Source: Pieris napi
Taxonomy: Eukaryota > Arthropoda > Insecta > Lepidoptera > Pieridae
Length of the DNA stretch: 64,000 nt
Reading direction: 5' to 3'
Assembly (NCBI RefSeq): GCF_905475465.1
Contig: NC_062258.1
Span: 1,426,001 to 1,490,000, forward strand
Shown: one piece after another, positions 21,761 to 32,951 of the stretch
Position numbering within the stretch: the stretch's first letter is position 1
How the letters are laid out: each line of letters begins with the position of its first letter
Made by a program: the position numbers and the translations under genes
Notes under the pieces: generated by a model
The model's input: only the letters and a program-made list of their open reading frames with translations
Told to the model about the DNA's origin: nothing
The model's database searches: none

Positions 21761-22010
21761 GAGCAGTATTGGCCTAGCGTTTAACGTGCGACTCTCATCC
21801 CTGAGGTCGTACGTTTGATCCCTGGATGTGCACCAATGGACTTTCTATGTGCGTATTTAACATTCGCTCGAACGGTGAAGGAAAGCATCATGCGGAAACT
21901 TGCGTGTGTCAGGCACAGGAGGCGTATCACCTATTGGCTTATTAGATTGACAAATGAAACAGATACAGAAATCTGAGGCCCAGAGCTCAAAATGTTGTAA
22001 AGCCAGTGAT
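21761..22010 (+). repeat. tRNA-derived lepidopteran SINE, full-length copy
   Basis: Best-preserved copy: AGTATTGGCCTAGCG (A-box region), TCATCCCTGAGGTCGTACG, GTTTGATCCCTGG (B-box with one change), body GTGCACCAATGGACTTTCTA, CGCTCGAACGGTGAAGGAAA, and end AATCTGAGGCCCAGAGCTC. Useful as the reference copy for the others in this window. Confidence 0.88.
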
Positions 22011-23123
22011 ATATTTTTTTATATCTCTCGGGTCACAATATTACAGAGTGCCATTACCTGAAACTTATTCTCAGCGTTTCATCAGTTATCAATATCATTA
22101 AATGCATTACAATGACACTAATAAAACCATAGGTACACTTTAGATATACTAAGCATTTCAATGTATGTTTTAAATTAAAATGATTAATTAACTGAGACTG
22201 CCAAAAATATTGTTCCACAAGTCACAACTGTCATAACCCCAAGGATAAACGAAATGTGCATATAAATTAAAATTATCATGCAATAAATTCCCATCAATCG
22301 TGAAAGCGTTTGTGAAGTGGTGAACTGCAACATACAAATTAATTAAGAATGAAATATTGCTTTCAGGCTTTTTTTATTTATTTCATATTGCGCTTAGATT
22401 AATTGGATGCCGTGTATTGATAGTCAATGTTTTTATTTCTAACGTGAAAATATAAATTTTTTGCGTTAAAATATGTAATCTGGTTTGTCGGAAATATATG
22501 AAAACATAAAACCCGTTTCATTTAATGAATTTGTGTGTGAGTTTTGTGATGTATTAGCGTTTATATTAGTTAAAGTCGCGGCTGTGTAGCAATGGATAGA
22601 ATAACTAGGCGTTTGATATTTTATTATTATGACAAGTGAAGCTTGGAATACTTGCAGTTTCTTACCATCCCCGTACACCAAAACTTGGCGATTAAAAGGA
22701 GTGGCAGAGAGTGCCAGGTCTTTTCGCCCGCTCTGCGTCATATATTTGGGAACTGATACTTTAATATAAATTGAGATCTAAATTTTTATAATTATTGACA
22801 TTCATCAGTCACCAATATAATTAAATATATTATGATAAGATTAGATTTTGATATGTGCTTTTTTTTCTATACTAAACAGAAATAATTGTTATGGTTACAT
22901 ATTAATTTTGTATGAATAAATATTAGCGGATCTTAAGTCCTACAGGTAGAAGATTTTTATATTTTATTATTTGTGGGCAAGTATTTAAACTTATGGTCTA
23001 AATACTGCTATCAACCATATATAATGCCTATTTATATATGGTTGATTGTGCGGATTTTTGTAGTTGATCGATCTAATTGTACTAGTATCTTGGAAAATAA
23101 ACGATTTATTATTATTATTACAG
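22011..23123. other. Probable intron or upstream flank of the adhesion gene
   Basis: No exon-like frame. 22670-22735 (AAACTTGGCGATTAAAAGGA...) is a fragment of the repeat whose 3' tail lies at 38150-38300. The sequence ends in a (TTA)n tract and the acceptor TTACAG at 23118-23123. Confidence 0.45.
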
Positions 23124-23273
23124 CCCGTCGGCATCTACAGAGGAAAGTATGAATGGGCTAACGAAAATAGCCCTATCGGTGGTGACTGTTCCCTGTGGGT
23201 GAGGGCTGCTACCCTCCAGCTTGATGATGGGCAGTGGCAGTGCCAGGTTACAGCCAGTAATTATGATGTTCAG
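23124..23273 (+). CDS. IgSF adhesion receptor, exon A (first Ig domain in window)
   Basis: First visible exon of a plus-strand transmembrane immunoglobulin-superfamily gene spanning at least 23.1-40.8 kb. It has 50 codons, phase 0 at both ends, acceptor TTACAG and donor GTAATT. The translation includes PVGIYRGKYEW, LQLDDGQWQCQVTA: the D-x-G-x-W-x-C signature of a V-set strand F with its Cys. The later exons give three more C2-type Ig regions, a membrane-proximal domain, one membrane helix and a cytoplasmic tail; the overall plan resembles the nephrin/Kirre/syg-2 family of cell-adhesion receptors. The 5' end of the gene (signal peptide, start codon) is upstream and was not found. Orthology to a named gene is not claimed. 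Confidence 0.8.
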
Positions 23274-23766
23274 GTAATTTCTTAATTAAAATCTTAAAGA
23301 ATGTAGCGATCTTATTAGGTATTGAGAAATACTCTTTATTTACTGGATTAAAATGCCTTAACAATTATTTAAAATTATGTTAACAATTAGTACCGTGTGC
23401 TTTAAATTTAGTTTAATAAACTAACTGGAGAGAACACAGTTAAATAAAAAGAACAGATTTTTTTTTTCACCCATAGTTCTTTTTCATTTGCAAAGTAATT
23501 AATGCACGTGTTTTTCGTAAATTTAACAAATTAATTAAATTGCGAATTCAATTACCGAAAAACCATTTTTTAAGTGAATAATAAGCTGAAATCTTTTCTT
23601 GCCTTTCAAGAATTTACAAAAAATCTGAACAATTCTTGTTTCTTTGCTGTTTCTTTAATTGAGGTTGCCTGGATTAGACAGCTGTGTAAGGATACGCCAG
23701 GTGCACCATGCAATTGTCTTTTTTTGTGCAATAAAAATAAAATAATTATTTTTAATCACATTTCAG

Positions 23767-23951
23767 GACGCATTATCAAGTCCACCCGCAGCTTTAGCAG
23801 TACGAGTACCACCCCAAACACCTAGGATTCTGTTCAACGGATCCCATGTTCTACCAGGCCAGAACATCAACAGACGCAGCAGGGTCCAGGGCGACTGTGG
23901 TCTGCGAGGCTAGATATGGGAACCCACCAGCGTACATCGAGTGGTATTTGG
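23767..23951 (+). CDS. IgSF receptor, exon B (with apparent frameshift)
   Basis: Acceptor TTTCAG, donor GTAAGT. It begins in frame with exon A (DALSSPPAALAVRVPPQTPR, ILFNGSHVLPGQNI), a domain linker and the start of the second Ig domain. The convincing continuation TDAAGSRATVVCEARYGNPP, AYIEWYLG is one frame later: one extra base lies at about 23869. With that base the gene frame would meet a TAG at about 23911. Apart from this the exon is well preserved. Confidence 0.75.
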
Positions 23952-24224
23952 GTAAGTGCTTTCTTCATATAAGAGACAGAACTAGCTTAATAAAATGTCA
24001 ATTTACGGACAGTTATCATTCATCAGTAACATAAATATTAATGAGTATTAATTTAGGTTTAAATGAATCATGTTCATCTTAAGTTTTATTTAAATGTATA
24101 GTACTCGCATAATATAGTACGCAAAATTATCAACAGTTGATAAGTGGATAAGTGGCAGTTACTTTATGAATTTAAATGAAAAACTCATGGTTTATACACA
24201 CACTTATGTCAAAAGTTAAAAATC

Positions 24225-24430
24225 ATTTATAGGTAACACAATGAACACTTATGAACGTCAAAAAAGAAATATACATAAATGCTTCTAATTTTACATTTCC
24301 TGCCAGTTTTCAAATCAAGGGCGTAGGACGGAAGAGAAGAACTGGCAATAAACTCTCCACCACTATTTTTAATCGCCCAGTTTTTTTTACACAACGTTTG
24401 TAAGGAGTTACACCATGCTCCACATGACAT
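24225..24430 (-). repeat. Interspersed repeat copy in intron
   Basis: Minus-strand ACTGGGCGATTAAAAATAGT, then GAGTTTATTGCCAGTTCTTC and GACGTTCATAAGTGTTCATT match 38150-38300 and 22670-22735. It is probably a retrotransposon 3' end. Confidence 0.55.
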
Positions 24431-25236
24431 CTTCAGTAATATATGTTTAATAGTACTGTTAATAAATTGTGTCTAATTTACAATAAATATGATGAAAAAT
24501 GACGGACATTTATGGTGGATATTTCGAGCATCGCCATAGAGAATATTCGCCGAGTTGTTTTAGCACCCTTGCAGAGTTAATTATTAACTATTATTTTCTT
24601 TTGTTATATTCTTACCTAATTGCTATTTATATATTTACATTGTATATTGGCGGACGGTAGTCGGACCCATGCGGGTTTTTCGATACAAAAAGTCCCTACG
24701 GGACTTGTGTGCTGCGATATTGAGGGAGTAGTCCTTGCTTGTGAGGAAGTTGCATGGTTCTGGTTAGCGCTGCGCCTTCGGGATCTCATGTTATTTCACA
24801 CAAGTACATCCCGTTTATAAGAAATTCTCATAAGTTTCCGATTGTCCTAATTTTAATGTGTGTGATGTTTTACAAAAAATAACGTAAAAATTGTAACTTA
24901 AAAAACATTTCTGTAAAAAAAAATTGAAAATCGATCTAAATGCTTTTTTGAATTAGCTTATGTTCTATAAGGAGCTCTATCGGAGTATATCAACACTACG
25001 CTCAATACTTTCTGTAATGTATATCAAAATCTCAAACAACATAATATGTATTTTAAATATATCAACTGAAAATTCAGATTTTTGCACATAATTTAATATA
25101 TAAAATGCATGCCTCCACTACAGCGTACTAAAACCACGAATAATTTAACACAGGGCATATTTGAGCATGGTTAGAATAACTAAATAAAGCTAAAATGACG
25201 TACCACTAATTTATATAATATATATTATATAAAAAA

Positions 25237-25577
25237 TTCTCGTGTCACAATGTTGAGTTACCATACTACTCCGAAACGGCTTGACCGATTTTTATCAAAT
25301 TTTATATGCATATTCAGTAGGTATGAGAATCGGCTACTATCTATGTTTCATACCCCTAAGTGATAAGGGTTGTCCACCCCTAACATTTTATTTTTTGGAC
25401 GAAATTTTATTGTTTATTTTTTTTAATTGTGCCATTAAAAATACATACAACCCTTAATTTTCACCCCTCTACATTCAACCCCTATTTTTCATTATAGTAG
25501 ATAGTTATTTTTAATGAACTAAAAAAATGTTTCCTAGAAATAATATACATGGCAAAAACGTTTGCCGGATCAGCTAG
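25237..25577 (+). mobile_element. Helitron-like non-autonomous element
   Basis: Starts TCTCGTGTCACAATGTTGAG and ends TTTGCCGGATCAGCTAG before a T, the TC...CTAG|T termini of lepidopteran Helitrons. Internal GGCTTGACCGATTTTTATCA is a common motif of this group; a weak relative is at 60365-60400. No coding capacity. Confidence 0.6.
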
Positions 25578-26124
25578 TATTACATAAATTTTTCCTTGAA
25601 AAGCCTACGAAGCGACAAAATTAGTAATAAGTAATATATTCTTCATTGGAACTTAAAGAAACAATTAATAACTATATAGGCCCATTGCCTTGGAAAAATA
25701 ATAAATAATTCTGATTATGTAGTACTCGAATACAGGCTATTTTTATTTTGTTATTATTAGTTAAATAGAAATCTACGAGATACGAGAGAATCCTCTTAGT
25801 GGCTATTAATATTTGTCGTTCTTGATTACACAAATGTTTATTACACTAAAGTACATACAAACTAAAATAGACCATTCTCTAGTCATTATTTTGTTGTTTT
25901 TGTTGATATTTAAGTTTGAAAAAGAGTATTTTATCAAGACAGAATAAATAATACAACATAAGAGAACGTAACCAACTAAATACAGCATAGACAGTTGGAC
26001 AACATGAATTTTTTTAATAGTATCAATGAACAGTTTTCTTAAAGTGATTTTGAAAGTTTTCTTATTTAATGCCTTATTTATTTTGATGATTTTTTGCTAT
26101 AAACGCGTTGGTTCCTTCGCTTCG

Positions 26125-26171
26125 AAAAACAATCAAACTTCTAATATTTAATTAGAAGTTTGATTGTTTTT
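26125..26171. repeat. Perfect 21-bp inverted repeat, 5-base loop
   Basis: Arms 26125-26145 and 26151-26171 are perfect reverse complements (AAAAACAATCAAACTTC...). Loop ATTTA. Confidence 0.85.
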
Positions 26172-26762
26172 GAAGTTATACTTTTTTAGGCGCGTTATGA
26201 AAAATTTATGAGAGTGAAATTTTACGATGCGCGCGCACCTGAGACACAAAGTTGTCAGTGTGATTATAGCGTGCTTGAGCGAGATGGGAATAAGACAATC
26301 TACAAGTAAAAAGAAATAGAATATGCGTGAAGTTAGCAGTTTTGCCAAGAATGTTGAATGAACATAATGACATTTACCTTTTAAACAAATAAAGGAGTTT
26401 TAATTATTTTTTCAAAAAAATTTAGCAATGCTTTTTCACAAAGACCTATTGTTACTTAGTTAAAAGGTTATGAACCATAGTTATTAAATTGAATGAATAA
26501 TATAATAAAATAATAAATATTAATTATTATTATTATAAATATTAATTAATAATTGAATAAAATACTAATTATAAAATATAATTAAATTATTAACGTTAAA
26601 TATTTGTTATTAATTATTTAAAAAAATAATGAAAGCCTAAGAAGTATAACTTCTTACACGCGTACATAAGTACACGCACCCTTTTTTTATTTACATTACT
26701 CTTAGCATTCGTTCGTTAAATCGTATCGTTAATTCGAGTTTATTTATGTTAATAATGAGATA

Positions 26763-26866
26763 ACAATTCACTTTAGCTTTCTGTGGGTACTTTTTACATT
26801 CGTCGTTAGAAGCGTTTAGGTATAGCGAATGTCAAAAGTACCCACGGAAAGCTAGTCAATTGCTAA
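26763..26866. repeat. Long imperfect fold-back
   Basis: AGCTTTCTGTGGGTACTTTT on the left pairs with AAAAGTACCCACGGAAAGCT on the right with few mismatches; weaker pairing extends outward. Size is compatible with a small MITE or a pre-miRNA-like hairpin. Confidence 0.7.
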
Positions 26867-27005
26867 TATTTTATTAAGTAATATATTTACAATCGACGTC
26901 ACCTTATGTAAAAAATCAATTTAAACTAAATCCTAGTTCTCTTAATACCCGTACCGCTCATATCGAATACCCTCTGTTTATTTAACTAAAATGTCTTAAT
27001 TTCAG

Positions 27006-27200
27006 ATAAGGAACGACTGACTGCATGGAGCCAAACAAATGCTTCGGAAGTTGAGAGACCCAGGGTTTGGGCTGCAAGATCTGTGCTAGAGCTTGGTGCG
27101 TCCAGGTCAGCGCATGGCAGACAGCAGTCCTGCAGATCACACCACCCTTCCTACCCATCGCCATATTACAGAGACTCTTACACCATGCTCGATGTTACAT
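27006..27200 (+). CDS. IgSF receptor, exon C
   Basis: 195 bases, acceptor TTTCAG, donor GTAAGA, phase 1 in and out, continuing exon B after its frameshift. The translation DKERLTAWSQTNASEVERPR, VWAARSVLELGASRSAHGRQ and SCRSHHPSYPSP completes the second Ig domain; the Cys in QQSC is the expected strand-F cysteine. It ends LDVT, a typical strand-G close. No internal stop. Confidence 0.75.
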
Positions 27201-27291
27201 GTAAGATATTTATAATTATTATAATTCAAATATATGTGACAAATAAATGCCTATACTTAAAACATTTACGAGCAAAAATGAATATATAATT

Positions 27292-27525
27292 CAGTGGCGT
27301 TACAACCTCTTTAGGTCTTGGCCTCAGATTTCCGAATCTGTTTCATGATCATTTTTAATTCAAAAGGCAAGTAGGTGGATCAGCCTCCAGTGCCTGACAT
27401 ACGCCGTCGACTTTTTGGATCTAAGTCGGTTTCCTCACGATGTTTCCTTCACCGTTCGAGCAAATGTTAAATGCGCACATAGAATGAAAGTCCATTGGTG
27501 AACAGCCGGGGTTCGAACCTACGAC
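27292..27525 (-). repeat. tRNA-derived SINE in intron, head-truncated
   Basis: CAGTGGCGTTACAACCTCTT through CAGCCGGGGTTCGAACCTACG, the reverse complement of the SINE body and B box. The A-box end is missing. Confidence 0.8.
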
Positions 27526-27763
27526 ATGAAACATTTCTTAAATGATTAAAATTTTAGAGCTAGTTGAAATCGCTTATTAGCTCATAGTCTCTGTAGGTTA
27601 TTTTAATCCTAAGAATTAAAAAGGATATAAATTGGCAAAAAAATTACTCTTTCGTTTAAAATTCGTTAAATTAAAAAGAGATATTTGCTTCAGTAAAAAT
27701 ACTTATTCGTTTTAGCTTTTCTGGCAAATCCAAAATTATAACATTTTTCTTTCTTAATTCCAG

Positions 27764-27982
27764 TTGTACCAGTAGTTGGTACCGATTGGTACCGTTGGTA
27801 ACTAATAGTTGGTTCAGACGCCAGTAGTCTGGCCAGCCTGGAAGAAGGCTCCAGCGCTTTAACTCTGGAATGCCGTGCTGATGGCAACCCAAGCCCATAT
27901 GTCTGGTGGACGAAAGATGGACAAGTTATAGGCACGAATGGTCCCCGGCTAATAAGAGCGCCTGTGTACAGGAATCACTCGG
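27764..27982 (+). CDS. IgSF receptor, exon D (third Ig domain)
   Basis: Donor GTAAGT at 27983. From SDASSLASLEEGSSALTLEC, RADGNPSPYVWWTKDGQVIG to PVYRNHSG it is a clean C2-type Ig half with Cys and the NPSP..WW core. Using the strong acceptor at 27762-27763 the frame has a TAA at about 27800; using the AG at 27807-27808 (exon from 27809) the same frame is kept and the stop is excluded. The stretch between them consists of slipped repeats of TTGGTACCG-like units. Confidence 0.7.
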
Positions 27983-28109
27983 GTAAGTTTATTTTTACCT
28001 AATGAATGTAACATTTGTTATACTGAGACACTTTTTTGTATATTCGGTATTTTCTTCAATCTAACTTTATCAAATAACATTTAATTTTATTCAAATATAC
28101 TATTACCCT

Positions 28110-28330
28110 TTAAATTATTTCTTAACCAATATGACTTGCGGTATCATTACACGCTTTATATTAGCTTCACCTGTATGTATGTATGTAACCGACTCCTTCG
28201 GACTCGATTTTGACCCACTTTTAACGGACAGATTTAATTCAAACTTTGCGCACCTGTCAAAGATCTTTCTCGCTCTGTGCCATATTTTTCGTCTATCGAG
28301 CAACCCACGCTTTTTCACAATAATACCAGT
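28110..28330. repeat. Interspersed repeat fragment
   Basis: CGACTCCTTCGGACTCGATT followed by TTGACCCACTTTTAACGGAC resembles a repeat widespread in insects, but no second copy is in this window. Unclassified. Confidence 0.35.
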
Positions 28331-28538
28331 ATTTTTTGTTCATTACCATTTTCAGCCTAAATTAGGAATTATTTTTCACTTTTAAGTTTGATGTGCTTTA
28401 ACCCTTATCTTCATTTTGTATAGTATACCATACATCCAACTTTATAAAAATATATGATCACTATAAAATCATTTTTAACTTAGTTTTATTAAACACATGA
28501 CATTTCTCGACGTCTATTTATACTTCAAAAATAAAAAT

Positions 28539-31500
28539 CGACGCCTCCTACGCATAAAGTCGGAACACAGTTTTTGAGTAAAATTGTTTTTTTGTGCCAT
28601 TAGAACACTATTGAACAGCACTACACAATCCTGAAACCCAAATTTTAATATTTTCTATAAATAATGAGTTTTTGAATTGATAATAGTCGTAACATTTGAA
28701 CGCTCCCGCGCAAATCGTCGCGCTTATAGTTCCGACGATGCGCTCCGATCTATTGGACCTCAGCCGGTCAATCAGAGCGCAGAACCGACGTCGTATGACA
28801 CGAACTAGCATGCACAAAGTCTCTCTAATTTAAATGTTAAAAACAATATTGATGTTGTCTTGTTTTTGTTTACTTTTGTTAGTTAGGATGTGTGCAATTA
28901 TAAATTAGTGAAATGAGCAACCTACGTTCGTCTAAGATTTTGAAATTAGTGTTAGATAAACCCAATCCAAACAGCGAAGTAATAACGGCAGACGAAAATT
29001 TTGGAAATGGTAAGTTTTACTCTATTTTCTTACAATTCACTTGTTTATATGTGAGATACCATCATACGAATAAATTATATTAATAAGTGTTAGTGTTTAA
29101 TAGACCTCGACAAAAAAAATGTAGTCCCGGTGCATAACGTCGGAAGGTCTATGTTACGACTATATGCGTCGGATTCAATCGCTAGCAGTGGTCAGTTAAG
29201 ACTTTATACTACGCAAAAAAATTATTCTAGGAGTCGTAACTTACACATACGACCATATGCGTGGTTGTAGTATAAAGATAAATAAACGTATAAAGACGGA
29301 TCACAGACATAAGACTTTTTGCTTTGTTATATAATGAAGATACGATTATCTGCTATTCAATTGTAGCTAAAATATCACTAAAATTGAACTTTTAATTCTA
29401 TTTATAACTGCTTATGTATTTTTCTCTAGGTTTTTAACTAATTGGACTTCAATATTTTCAGAATCACCGGTGCCACTTGAAGCTGAAGACTAGTGGAATC
29501 TGTACAAGACGATGTTTGGGCACTCTATTAATAAAAGTAGCATTGATATTGACAACAGTTTTGTAACAAGTATTCACGAGGTATTGCTAATACGGAAGCC
29601 AAATCCTCACTGTCGTCTGATATGCCAAATGAAAAAACTATAAGATGTATGGATTCATAGCTATGTGCTGAAGAGTTTTCTCACGAATCAGCTGATATAA
29701 TAGAACCTTCTTTAACACCAATGCCCGAATAACGATTTTTTCGAGTACAGTGTGGCCACTTCAACTCCGTTATTTAGAAACTCATCTATTTGTGATGATA
29801 ATAATTATGGTTCAACTAGTAGTGTTAGTAGAGGCAATACACCACAGCTTAGTAACGCTTCTAGTCAGGATTCTTCTGTATGTTCGTCAAATGAAAGTAC
29901 ACCGTCAGGCAGAGTTGGAAGAAAGCGTCACCGTCGCCGTGATGAGTGGAAAGACGTCAAAATGTTTAAAATTTTTAGGGTAAGCCTATTTAAGAAGAAA
30001 TGGAGTTCAAAGAGATGGAAAGATTTTGAAACAACCATGTCCGACTACTTGCCGACTTAAATGCTTTACAAAATTTAATGCACAAGAACGGGAGCGTATA
30101 TTTTGTTCTTTTTGGCAAATTGGAGATCACTGTCGGCAATGGGATTACATCGTCTATCATACCGAAGTAGGCGACACTAAGTATCATTCTACTTCTAGAC
30201 GTAAGAAATCCATTAAGTATTGCTTGCCTCTTATTGAACCAAACTCTGACATACTTATTAGAGTGTTTGTCTGCAAAACGATGTTCCTAAACACACTTTC
30301 TGTAGGGGAGAGAACTGTTCAAACAGCATTGGCAAAATGGAGTTCAGGTGGTGGGTCTGTTTCTCCTGATCGGCGTGGTGGTACCAGAACTGTTGTCATT
30401 GACGACGAAATGAAACAGAGTGTTTTAAGGCATGTCAAAACGTTACAGCCTATTGAATCTCATTATGTGCGTAAATACACTACTAAAATTTACTTAGAGA
30501 GTGACCTAACATTTACAAAAAAGTTTTCATTATACAATGAGTGGTGTACGATTGAAAATATAACTAAAAAAGCAATGACAGTAAGACAGTATCGAGATAT
30601 CATAAATCAACATTTGAATATATCATTTCACAAACCGAAAAGAGACATCTGCAATGAGTGTCATATATACAATACAAACTTAAATACAATGACAGAAGAA
30701 GAAAAACAAAAACAAGAACCTCACATGCGAAACAAGACTAAAGCTAGAGAAGTGAAGGCAAATGATAAAAAGGAAGCTTTGGAAAGCAAAGGAAAAATAG
30801 TTACGGCGTGTTTTGATTTCCAAAAAATTTTAAACTGTCCCCATGGCAATGTCGGTTTATTTTATTATAAAAGAAAATTGTCAATTTATAATTTTACTGT
30901 ATTTGATCTAGCTAGTCAAGAAGGTCCGAGATTAATGGCAAACATGGGGCGTGTGACAAGCAAGTTGCTTGTCTAAATTTATTGAAACTAAAGTTAGTCA
31001 AGGTGCCAAAGAATTCCGGTTTTGGTCCGATAACTGTGCCGGCCAAAATAGAAACCGTATTGTGTTTGCATGTTATACCTATGTAGCAAAAAAGTATGGT
31101 ATAACGATAGTTCATAGGTTTTTAGAGCGCGGGCACCCACAAACGCTTTGATTGAGAGAAATGCAAAAAATAAACTTATATATACTCCTGCACAGTGGTT
31201 TGCCTTAGTTAGATGTTCAAAAGTCAACCCCCCAAATTATAATGTAATTGAAATGAGTGTTACAGATTTTTACAATTATAAAATTTTGCTAGACGGTAGA
31301 AATTGGGCTAAAAATACTAAACACCAAAAAATATCATGGAACAAGATTAGAGAAGTTCATGTAGTGTCCAACGAACCCTATATTTTGAACTATCGTTATA
31401 ATTTTGAAGAAGAAAATAACATTATGAGTTTAATAACCAAAAAAAATTATTCATCAAGAAGGAAAAATAATAATTTATTACATACAGAAATTTTAGGTCC

Positions 31501-32161
31501 ATGTTACTCTGATCATTTACCTATTACATTAGCAAAGTTTAATGATTTATTAAGTCTTTGTCAAGGACGTATAATACCTCAAGAGTACCATAGTTTTTAT
31601 CAACAGTTGTCACACAGCGGCAATGTTGCAGAAGAGAACAGTAGTGATTCCTCTGAATAACCGTCAATTACATCACTGCTATTCTATCATAAATCTAAAG
31701 GTCTATTATGTATAAGATGATTCAATATCTAAAATAAAGCTAGTTTTAGCCTACACTTTTTGTTGTTTTTATTCATGAAGTACCACCACCACATACGACC
31801 ACCTTTTCGAGATACCTATATGGCAGTTTACACGTAGCATAATGTCGTAATTCGAACATACGACTTTATTCGCGTTGTTTATAACAACCTGATTAAAAGC
31901 ATAAAGTCGTAACAATAAGATACGACGTTTCTCTAGTGAGTATAAGGTCGTATGTATCTAAAATTAGTAATTTTGCATAAATATATTTTTTTATAGCATC
32001 CAGCTTTGAGAGCAATGTTTTGTAACTAATAATTAATCGCATAGTGCAAAAATATCGTTTAAAAATGTTTAACAAATTAAGTTTATCATTAACGTACACA
32101 AAAATTGCTCTCCTGAAAAAATGCTTTTTTTGCCTTACGACTTTATGCGTAGGAGGCGTCG
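28539..32161 (+). mobile_element. TIR DNA transposon with DUF7869-like transposase, nested in piggyBac
   Basis: Perfect 24-bp terminal inverted repeats (28539-28562 and 32138-32161; outermost bases CGACGCCTCC...) flanked by AAAT on both sides (28535-28538 and 32162-32165). The centre encodes a transposase-like protein. Clusters of a short motif related to CATAAAGTCGTA lie inside both ends and look like subterminal transposase-binding repeats. Superfamily not assigned with certainty. Confidence 0.85.
28913..31660 (+). pseudogene. DUF7869-like transposase, degenerate
   Basis: A first exon begins ATG at 28913 (MSNLRSSKILKLVLDKPNPN) and ends at a good GTAAGT donor (29010). Sequence after the acceptor at 29461 soon hits a stop. 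A Ser-rich region (29752-29960) is followed by LKCFTKFNAQERERIFCSFW, KTMFLNTLSVGERTVQTALA, VVIDDEMKQSVLRHVKTLQP, a CNECHIYN motif and TACFDFQKILNCPHGNVGLF (to about 30960). Two frame changes later come FWSDNCAGQNRNRIVFACYT, HRFLERGH and the C-terminus to 31660. DF, SDNCAGQN and the following acidic NEGD-type segment are the probable RNase H-fold catalytic points; here the last segment is deleted after GHPQT. Family likeness to DUF7869 proteins is from memory of motifs and needs a profile search. Confidence 0.65.
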
Positions 32162-32581
32162 AAATAGTAGTTTATCTGTCATAATTTTAAATCAATTGTG
32201 AAAAATAAACGTCAAAATGCGCCGCACAGGTTTATCTATAGTAAGTTTTATTTTATTTTTATGTTTGTACTCTTAAATATGCATGTTTTTTATAAAATAC
32301 ACATGCCTAAATATTTGTTTTAACACATTTTTATATATATGCTGTTGTCGCTATGAGAATTAGTATGTTTTTGCCGTGTTTTTTACTAACGTATATTATA
32401 CTATACAATGCCGCAGTTGAAGTAATTTACCTTTCGTTGATGGTGTATAGAATAATATACATTGCTAACTGCACGGAATGAATATTTTAATGGACTTTAC
32501 TATAAACATTAAATTGCAAGTATGTCTGTCTTATATATTAAACCAATTTTATTACAATTTAAAAGACAGTTGAACTTATGT

Positions 32582-32655
32582 TTGACTGCCTCGTTGATAT
32601 AGTGGTTGTAGAAAGCTACACACAAAGTTGGGGTTCGATTCCCACAAAAAATACA
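32582..32655 (+). repeat. tRNA-like SINE head, second family
   Basis: TGCCTCGTTGATATAGTGGT carries an A box and GTTGGGGTTCGATTCCCACA a B box, 35 bases apart. It is followed by an ATT-rich tail. It cannot fold as a normal tRNA through the anticodon arm, so it is taken as a SINE fragment rather than a tRNA gene. Confidence 0.5.
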
Positions 32656-32951
32656 CATATTATTATTACTGAAATACTACATAACTGATATATAAATATA
32701 TATCTATAATACAATATGGTTTGGCTTTACTATAACGATGGGTTTTTTGCATGTTTCTTTTGCTTTGGGTTTAGACTGCTATAAATTATGTTGAGGGAAA
32801 ATTATGGTATATTTAGTTTAGGAACAATCAGACAAAATACAAAATAGACTCAAAGATGCTGCTACTAACCTGCTAACTGAAAAGGCTTTGAAAAATAAAT
32901 AATTATTAAATACTTAGTATTGTCAAGTGGGTTGATAATAAACAGCTCACA

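Larger units (their letters stand above)
23952..27005 (+). other. Intron between exons B and C
   Basis: Holds a repeat copy (24225-24430), a Helitron-like element (25237-25577), a perfect 21-bp hairpin (26125-26171) and a longer fold-back (26763-26866). The GC-richer patch 24645-24810 has a 66-codon frame without motifs. No further exon recognised. Confidence 0.6.
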
